From: Gilvibacter sediminis | GTDB taxonomy: Bacteria > Bacteroidota > Bacteroidia > Flavobacteriales > Flavobacteriaceae | Length of the DNA stretch: 64,000 nucleotides | Direction: 5' to 3' | Assembly (NCBI RefSeq): GCF_028561565.1 | Contig: NZ_JAQQTE010000001.1 | Span: 166,005 to 230,004 of the forward strand | In this document: in pieces, positions 59,066 to 64,000 of the stretch | Layout of the letters: each line of letters starts with the position of its first letter | How positions within the stretch are numbered: the stretch's first letter is position 1 | The notes under the pieces: generated by a model | The model's input: the letters and a program-made list of their open reading frames with translations, nothing else | What the model was told of the DNA's origin: nothing | Databases searched by the model: none | Program-made: the position numbers and the translations under genes

Positions 59066-60877
59066 CTATTCCTCTTCGGAACGCAGCCCATATTTTTTCT
59101 CGAGTTCTGCTTGAAACTCTTCCATTACAGGCTTAACGGTACTTTCTGGCAAATCAGCAATTCTGATATACATCAAACCGTCTACCGCGTTATTGAACAG
59201 AGGATCCACATTAAAGGCAACCACCTTGGCGTTTTGCTTGATGTACTTTTTAATAAGAACCGGCAAACGCAGACTTCCTGGTTCCACCTCATCAATAAGT
59301 TTGTCAAACTTGTTCAGATCAGCCTCGGTCTCATCAAAAATAAAGTCCTTATCTGCATCCTTAAGCTTTACCTTGTACTCCTTTTTTGGATTGATGTACT
59401 GGGCTACGTAAGGATCGTAGTAGTTTGACTTCATAAACTCGATCATCAAAGATTTAGAGAAGTCAGAGAATTTATTACTGATACTCACCCCGCCGATCAA
59501 ATAACGATGCTCTGGGAAACGCAACGTGGTATGCACAATTCCTTTCCACAGCAAAAAGAGCGGCATAGGCTTTTGCTGGTATTCCTTTATGATGAAGGCG
59601 CGGCCCATTTCTATGGACTTGCTCATCATGGGGTAGAGTTCGGGTTCAAATCTAAACAGATCTTGCAGGTAGAAACCGTCTATGCCATATTCCGCAAAGA
59701 TCTTAGAGCCTAGTCCCATACGGTAAGCGCCAACCAACTTGTTTTTATCGTTGTCCCAAAGGAACATATGGTGGTAATAACTATCAAACTTATCCAAGTC
59801 TGTAGAGTTGTTGGTCCCTTCCCCGATCTCTCTAAAAGTGATCTCACGCAATCGACCGATCTCTTGCAAAATGTTCGGTATGCGAGCGGCGGGAGCTAAG
59901 AACACCTCGTAGTTTTTACTTTGCAGTAGGCGTTTATCATCTGCTGTAAGGGCTTCCACTTCCTTGAGCATGGCTTCCGTTGAAGCTGGCCCAGCGATCT
60001 TCTTGGGAGCTTTTGGCAGCTTTAAGGTCTTTGGAATGCTCTCAATGAGGGTTTTCTTTTCAAAAGGATTGGCCAGTACGTATGTTTTTCTACGGAGGAA
60101 TTCCGTGAAGTTCTCCAGAGTCTCGTGTTCTTGTTGATCTTTGACCGAGATCGGATTCCCGATTCGCACCTTGATCAAACGTTCTTTTTGCGTCAACAAT
60201 TCTGAGGGCAGCTTAGCGGTGCGCAGGGTGTCACTCATCTTTGCCAGACGGTAAAAAAGCTTACTGTTTTTAGCGTGGAAGTAGATCGGTACCACAGGCA
60301 CTTCGGCCTTTTTGATCAGCTTCATCGCAGCTACTTCCCAAGGTTTGTCAACCATAAGCTTATCATCCTTGTAGGTTGACACCTCTCCTGCAGGAAATAT
60401 TCCTAAAGGATGTCCGTCGCGCAAATGACCAATGGCGTTTTTAAAACCAGTAACGCTGGACTTGATGTCCTTTCTGTCCTCAAAGGGATTTACAGGCATC
60501 ACATAGGGCTTTAAAGGCTCAATACGGTGCAATAGGAAATTCGCGATGATCTTAAAATCGGGACGATCTTGCAAGAGCAGTTTGAGCAGTAGAATACCGT
60601 CAATACCACCTAAAGGGTGATTGGAAATAGTAATGAAAGGCCCGTTCTTTGGGATACGCTTTAAATCTTCCTCTGGGATCTCAAATTTGATCTCAAACTC
60701 ATCCAAAAGCGAGGTGACAAATTCCAGATCATTGAGGTGCTTGTGTTTGTTGTAGATCTTGTTGAGCGTATCGATCTTTAGGATCTTCATGAGGGTCCAC
60801 CCCATAAAAGTCCCAAGAATACCGAATTTTTTGAGCCCAACGGCCGTGGCTACCTCTTTTGCGTTAACTAATCCCAT
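59066..60877 (-). CDS. Two-domain acyltransferase for amino-acid lipids (OlsF/GlsBA-like)
   Basis: A 603-residue fusion. The N-terminal half (about 1-290) is a PlsC-type O-acyltransferase with the variant motif NHPLGGIDG, FPAGEVS and VVPIYFHAKNS. The C-terminal half (about 320-600) is a GNAT-like N-acyltransferase of the OlsB/GlsB type, with LREITFREIGEGTNNSTDLDKFDSYY and GAYRMGLG. In OlsF-type proteins the two halves acylate an amino acid twice to give ornithine or glycine lipids. A minus-strand -7 box TATATTTG lies at 60899-60892. Confidence 0.88.
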   Translation of the reverse strand: MGLVNAKEVATAVGLKKFGILGTFMGWTLMKILKIDTLNKIYNKHKHLNDLEFVTSLLDEFEIKFEIPEEDLKRIPKNGPFITISNHPLGGIDGILLLKLLLQDRPDFKIIANFLLHRIEPLKPYVMPVNPFEDRKDIKSSVTGFKNAIGHLRDGHPLGIFPAGEVSTYKDDKLMVDKPWEVAAMKLIKKAEVPVVPIYFHAKNSKLFYRLAKMSDTLRTAKLPSELLTQKERLIKVRIGNPISVKDQQEHETLENFTEFLRRKTYVLANPFEKKTLIESIPKTLKLPKAPKKIAGPASTEAMLKEVEALTADDKRLLQSKNYEVFLAPAARIPNILQEIGRLREITFREIGEGTNNSTDLDKFDSYYHHMFLWDNDKNKLVGAYRMGLGSKIFAEYGIDGFYLQDLFRFEPELYPMMSKSIEMGRAFIIKEYQQKPMPLFLLWKGIVHTTLRFPEHRYLIGGVSISNKFSDFSKSLMIEFMKSNYYDPYVAQYINPKKEYKVKLKDADKDFIFDETEADLNKFDKLIDEVEPGSLRLPVLIKKYIKQNAKVVAFNVDPLFNNAVDGLMYIRIADLPESTVKPVMEEFQAELEKKYGLRSEEE

Positions 60878-60891
60878 GAGAGTATTGCCCC

Positions 60892-60899
60892 CAAATATA
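60892..60899 (-). promoter_or_regulatory. Promoter -7 box of the amino-acid-lipid acyltransferase gene
   Basis: On the minus strand TATATTTG matches TAnnTTTG perfectly, 14 bases before the start codon and just after the aspartate kinase stop, so the gene can be transcribed on its own. Confidence 0.5.
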
Positions 60900-60905
60900 G
60901 GGAAT

Positions 60906-62165
60906 CTAACTTTGCCCGATAACCACCTGAACGGTTTCCTGTGCTTCCTGCTTCAGCAGCACTTCTTGGCCTTTGACTAAAGCCTTGATTTCCTCCGGTT
61001 TGGCATGACGGACAGTATAAAGAGTCACCCCTTCATAATGTGTTACACTGAACTGTTGTTTTAACTGGGTTAAAAGTTCAGGCAGGCGTTTGAACTTGTT
61101 ATCCACGACCACCGAAAAACTAATGGCCGAATTCTGGATGAGTTCCACCTTCATCTTATACTGATGCAAAAGCTTGAAGACCTCCCCAATATGATCTTCC
61201 ATCATAAAAGAGAAATCCAAAGAAGAAAGGGAAATAAGTACTTGGTCTTTCTTGAGGATAAAACAAGACACCATAGGGTCTAACGCCTTGCCTTTGGTCA
61301 CGCAGGTTCCAGGATCTTCTGGCTTAATGAAAGAGCGCACATAAAGCGGAATTTCCTTGCGCTGCAAAGGTTGAAGCGTCTTAGGGTGAATTACAGACGC
61401 TCCGTAAAAGGCCAATTCTATCGCCTCGCGATAGGAAATATGATTCAGCAATTGCGTCTTAGAGAAATGACGCGGATCTGCGTTCAAAACTCCTGGAACA
61501 TCCTTCCAAATGGTCACGCTTTCCGCATCCAAACAATAACCGAAGATCGCCGCGGTATAATCCGAACCTTCTCGTCCTAAAGTTGTGGTAAAGTTATTGT
61601 TGACTTCCGAGCCCAAAAATCCTTGAGTTATGGTAAGTCCTTTGCGATCCACCGATTTTTTAATAAGCTCTTGGGTCATTTGCCAATCCACACGGGGATC
61701 GCGATAGGTGCTGTCTGTCTTGATACAACTGCGCACATCCAACCAAGTATTCTTATGCCCATTTTCGTTGAGAAAAGTAGATACGATAGTCGTAGAGATC
61801 AACTCGCCAAAACTCACCACTTGATCGTAAACAAAGGCATGCGTCTCCGATCGGTTGTGGGCTAGAAAATCCTCCAATGACCCAAAGAAGTCTTTGATCC
61901 TTTGATGAATACTGTGGCTTTTGTTGGGAAACAAGTCCTTAAGGATCTCTAGATGGTATTGTTTGGAAGAATCTATGGCCGCTTTTACAGAATCGTCCTT
62001 TTTAAAATAGGCACTAACCACTGCCTCTAAGGCATTGGTGGTTTTACCCATGGCCGATACAACGACTACCAGTTCACTGCTGCCGGTATTCTCCAATACT
62101 CGTTTTAAGTTCCTAACCCCTGTAGCATCTTTGACAGAGGCTCCTCCGAATTTAAATATTCGCAT
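60906..62165 (-). CDS. Aspartate kinase (monofunctional)
   Basis: A 419-residue kinase from the ATG at 62165 ([13 protein letters not shown]; the frame extends 7 codons upstream). Kinase signatures: KFGGAS at 4-9, VVVVSAMGKTTNAL, TLGREGSDYTAA and TIWKDVPGVLNADPRH. Two C-terminal ACT-like regulatory segments follow (about 305-400: VLISLSSLDFSFMMEDHIG and ISFSVVVDNKF). First step of the lysine, threonine and methionine pathway. Overlaps the upstream GNAT gene by 14 bases, so they are translated together. Confidence 0.95.
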   Translation of the reverse strand: MRIFKFGGASVKDATGVRNLKRVLENTGSSELVVVVSAMGKTTNALEAVVSAYFKKDDSVKAAIDSSKQYHLEILKDLFPNKSHSIHQRIKDFFGSLEDFLAHNRSETHAFVYDQVVSFGELISTTIVSTFLNENGHKNTWLDVRSCIKTDSTYRDPRVDWQMTQELIKKSVDRKGLTITQGFLGSEVNNNFTTTLGREGSDYTAAIFGYCLDAESVTIWKDVPGVLNADPRHFSKTQLLNHISYREAIELAFYGASVIHPKTLQPLQRKEIPLYVRSFIKPEDPGTCVTKGKALDPMVSCFILKKDQVLISLSSLDFSFMMEDHIGEVFKLLHQYKMKVELIQNSAISFSVVVDNKFKRLPELLTQLKQQFSVTHYEGVTLYTVRHAKPEEIKALVKGQEVLLKQEAQETVQVVIGQS

Positions 62166-62631
62166 GCTTCTCCATATAAATAGCAATAGCCTTTCGATCC
62201 ATCTGAGCGATATACCAATCTTTTAAAAGATTGGCTCCAATGGACTCGTAAAGCTGAATAGCTGATTCATTCCAATCCAAAACCACCCAATCAATTCGGC
62301 CCACATCTTCCTGCTTGCCGTATTGAATCACACGATCCAAGAGTGCTTTCCCGAGACCTTTACCGCGCATGGATTGCGTGACAACAAGATCTTCCAGATA
62401 GAGTCCGCGGCCATTCCAGGTAGAGAATCGGAAGTAGACCAAAGCCATTCCAACCACTTTACCGTCTATCTCGGCCACAAAACACTTGAAAAGTGGTCGC
62501 TCTCCAAATCCTTCCCTTACTAAAGTTTGAGTGTCGATCAAAACAGCATCGGGTTCCTTTTCAAAAACCGCCAATTCTTTAATCAAAGAAAGCATGGCTG
62601 GGGCGTCCTCTTTTCGGGCTTCTCGAATCAT
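62152..62631 (-). CDS. GNAT N-acetyltransferase, diamine/spermidine acetyltransferase-like
   Basis: A 159-residue acetyltransferase from the ATG at 62631 (MIREARKED). The sequence resembles eukaryote-type [23 protein letters not shown], the acetyl-CoA loop [14 protein letters not shown] (about 86-99), and [19 protein letters not shown]. The likely substrate is a polyamine, a thio-lysine or another small amine. First gene of a pair with aspartate kinase. Divergent from fbp across a region with an 8-base inverted repeat. Confidence 0.88.
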   Translation of the reverse strand: MIREARKEDAPAMLSLIKELAVFEKEPDAVLIDTQTLVREGFGERPLFKCFVAEIDGKVVGMALVYFRFSTWNGRGLYLEDLVVTQSMRGKGLGKALLDRVIQYGKQEDVGRIDWVVLDWNESAIQLYESIGANLLKDWYIAQMDRKAIAIYMEKHANI

Positions 62632-62650
62632 TTTAATGATTTTGTAATAC

Positions 62651-62673
62651 CACAAATATCGGGGCTATTTGTG
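62651..62673. promoter_or_regulatory. Inverted repeat in the GNAT-aspartate kinase/fbp divergent region
   Basis: CACAAATA (62651-62658) and TATTTGTG (62666-62673) are perfect 8-base arms with a 7-base spacer. They sit between the two divergent starts (62631 and 62716). Near-consensus -7 boxes (GATATTTG type) occur on both strands close by (62683-62690 on +, overlapping the left arm on minus). Confidence 0.5.
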
Positions 62674-62715
62674 AATTTTAACGATATTTGCTGGAAATTC
62701 TCATCAACTACTTCC

Positions 62716-63729
62716 ATGGCTATCAGAAACCAAACGCTGGGCGAATTCATCATCGAAAATCAGAGTGAATTCAAATACTCTTCCGGCGAATTATCAAGAC
62801 TCATCAACTCCATAAGACTGGCTGCAAAGGTGGTCAACCACGAGGTAAATAAGGCCGGTTTGGTTGACATTTTAGGTGCTGCCGGTGATATGAACATACA
62901 AGGCGAGGATCAGCAAAAGTTAGACGTTTTTGCTAATGAAGCCTTCATTAAAACCTTGACTAACCGTGAAATTGTCTGCGGAATTGCCAGTGAAGAGGAG
63001 GACGATTTCATCGCCATTAAAGATGGAAACCCAAACAACCAACACAAATATGTGGTCTTGATTGACCCTTTAGACGGTTCTTCTAACATTGACGTGAATG
63101 TCTCTGTGGGAACCATTTTTTCCATCTACAGACGGGTAACACCAGTGGGAACGCCTGTGACTGCTGAGGATTTTCTCCAGGCAGGCAACAAGCAGGTTGC
63201 TGCCGGATACATCATTTACGGTACTTCTACGATGATCGTGTATTCCACAGGTCATGGAGTAAATGGCTTTACGCTCAACCCGGCCATTGGAACCTATTAT
63301 TTATCACACCCAAATATGAAGTTCCCAGACAATGGGAATATCTATTCTGTGAATGAAGGGAACTATTCCCAGTTCCCTCAAGGAGTGAAGGATTACATCA
63401 AATATTGTCAGATGGAAGAAGGCGACAGACCGTATACTTCTCGTTATATCGGTTCATTGGTTTCTGACTTTCACAGAAATATGATCAAAGGCGGAATCTA
63501 TATGTATCCCAGCACGGCTAAGAATCCTCAAGGTAAGCTGCGTTTGCTTTACGAATGCAACCCCATGGCCTTTTTGGCGGAACAAGCTGGAGGAAAAGCC
63601 AGCGATGGCTTCCAAAGAATTCTAGATATTGAGCCTACAGAATTGCATCAAAGAGTTCCCTTTTTCTGCGGATCCACTACTATGGTCGAACAGGCAGAAT
63701 CTTGTATGAAAAAGGCTGCAAAGGCTTAA
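62716..63729 (+). CDS. fbp: Fructose-1,6-bisphosphatase, class 1
   Basis: A 337-residue gluconeogenic enzyme from the ATG at 62716; the frame extends 63 codons upstream across the divergent promoter and that part is not real. Metal and active-site signatures: [29 protein letters not shown] (about 115-133) and [22 protein letters not shown] (about 273-294). The N-terminal sequence has the family's short regulatory segment. It makes fructose 6-phosphate from fructose 1,6-bisphosphate. Confidence 0.96.
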   Translation: MAIRNQTLGEFIIENQSEFKYSSGELSRLINSIRLAAKVVNHEVNKAGLVDILGAAGDMNIQGEDQQKLDVFANEAFIKTLTNREIVCGIASEEEDDFIAIKDGNPNNQHKYVVLIDPLDGSSNIDVNVSVGTIFSIYRRVTPVGTPVTAEDFLQAGNKQVAAGYIIYGTSTMIVYSTGHGVNGFTLNPAIGTYYLSHPNMKFPDNGNIYSVNEGNYSQFPQGVKDYIKYCQMEEGDRPYTSRYIGSLVSDFHRNMIKGGIYMYPSTAKNPQGKLRLLYECNPMAFLAEQAGGKASDGFQRILDIEPTELHQRVPFFCGSTTMVEQAESCMKKAAKA

Positions 63730-63770
63730 AGAACACGAATTTTAGTACATTTACTTTTCAACGTAAGATT

Positions 63771-64000
63771 ATGGCGAAGGAAAAAACAAAAACCCCCCAA
63801 GGTGAAGCCATGGATTCTGGTTCCAAGATCGAAGCAATAAAGCAGCTGATCTTTGGAGAGAATATCGAACAATACGACAGTGAGTTCGATACGCTAAAAC
63901 AAGAAATTCAGGACCGCAAAAAAGAACTTGAAGACTATATAGATCAGGTTCGTAACGAGCTCATGCAATCTATTGATTCCATGACCACAGACATCAACAT
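63771..64000 (+). CDS. Coiled-coil protein, 5' part
   Basis: An open frame from the ATG at 63771 to the window end (76 codons visible). After a polar start (MAKEKTKTPQGEAMDSGSK) comes a highly charged helical region (FDTLKQEIQDRKKELEDYID and onward) that looks like a coiled coil, with IEAIKQLIFGENIEQY before it. No signal peptide. It lies 41 bases after fbp and a weak TACATTTA box precedes it. Family not recognised. Confidence 0.75.
   Translation, partial: MAKEKTKTPQGEAMDSGSKIEAIKQLIFGENIEQYDSEFDTLKQEIQDRKKELEDYIDQVRNELMQSIDSMTTDIN

Noticed and set aside
62527..62715. The upstream extension of the fbp frame
   Set aside because: It runs through the divergent GNAT gene and the shared promoter. 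The enzyme's normal N-terminus begins at 62716.

Overview
The window looks like the chromosome of a marine-type flavobacterium (Bacteroidota, Flavobacteriaceae). The signs are a type IX secretion C-terminal sorting domain, TonB-dependent receptors with an N-terminal carboxypeptidase-regulatory-like domain, a GLPGLI-family protein, families largely confined to this phylum (DUF6090, DUF4286, DUF6268, DUF4199, DUF6428), A-rich translation starts, and repeated TAnnTTTG promoter -7 boxes of the Bacteroidota sigma factor. Base composition is moderately AT-rich by eye. There is no rRNA, CRISPR array, transposase, integrase or phage gene. One tRNA gene, tRNA-Leu(CAA), is present.

Layout. 1-2209: the 3' end of a CheB/CheR-PAS histidine kinase fusion and its response regulator. 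2304-6863: class I ribonucleotide reductase (nrdB, then nrdA, both leftward, with a terminator between them), a long palindrome-rich leader, and a DUF3109 protein. 6976-8270: an ECF sigma factor overlapping two small membrane-protein genes. 8419-11940: MarC-family protein, small membrane protein, CtpA-like protease, dCMP deaminase, HupE-like protein. 12113-19223: a T9SS cargo protein, a sugar isomerase-like lipoprotein, a MarR-type regulator divergent from a TonB receptor, an SGNH hydrolase and a beta-lactamase-like serine hydrolase. 19422-23912: a GLPGLI / outer-membrane barrel / DUF6268 cassette. 23928-28377: an S41 peptidase, a zinc-ribbon membrane protein and an unusual SulP-STAS-alpha/beta-hydrolase fusion. 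28528-33838: an HxlR-controlled nitroreductase/monooxygenase pair with a symmetric divergent promoter, WG-repeat lipoprotein, DinB, methyltransferase, and a TetR/cupin pair with two matching operators. 33839-39148: a Nudix-type regulator, AraC/VOC pair, periplasmic carbonic anhydrase with a DUF2490 barrel, and lipoproteins. 39370-41406: an accessory-looking stretch with a surface protein, a GC-rich folded element, an orphan ORF and a hairpin array on the 3' side of tRNA-Leu.

41613-54864 is conserved housekeeping on the + strand: prs, rplY, pth, ribF, an HTTM protein, serS, a TPR protein, DUF6090, DUF4286, rsmA, mgtE, thioesterase, cupin, a 2-hydroxyacid dehydrogenase, and a membrane-anchored LuxR-type regulator. 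From 47868 on, the genes are nearly all overlapping or separated by a few bases. 54991-56275 holds DUF4199, VOC and TM2 proteins. 56347-59060 is an arsenic-type operon (ArsR, DUF6428, ArsN/PAT-like acetyltransferase, thioredoxin-type ArsC, PqqB-like metallo-hydrolase lipoprotein) with no efflux pump in the window. 59066-64000: a two-domain amino-acid-lipid acyltransferase, aspartate kinase, a diamine acetyltransferase-like GNAT, fructose-1,6-bisphosphatase and the start of a coiled-coil protein.

The strongest candidates for something not well described are the SulP-STAS-hydrolase fusion with its zinc-ribbon partner, the pump-less ars-type operon ending in a PqqB-like lipoprotein, and the structured intergenic elements around 40.4-41.4 kb. 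Several convergent gene pairs have touching or overlapping stop codons.
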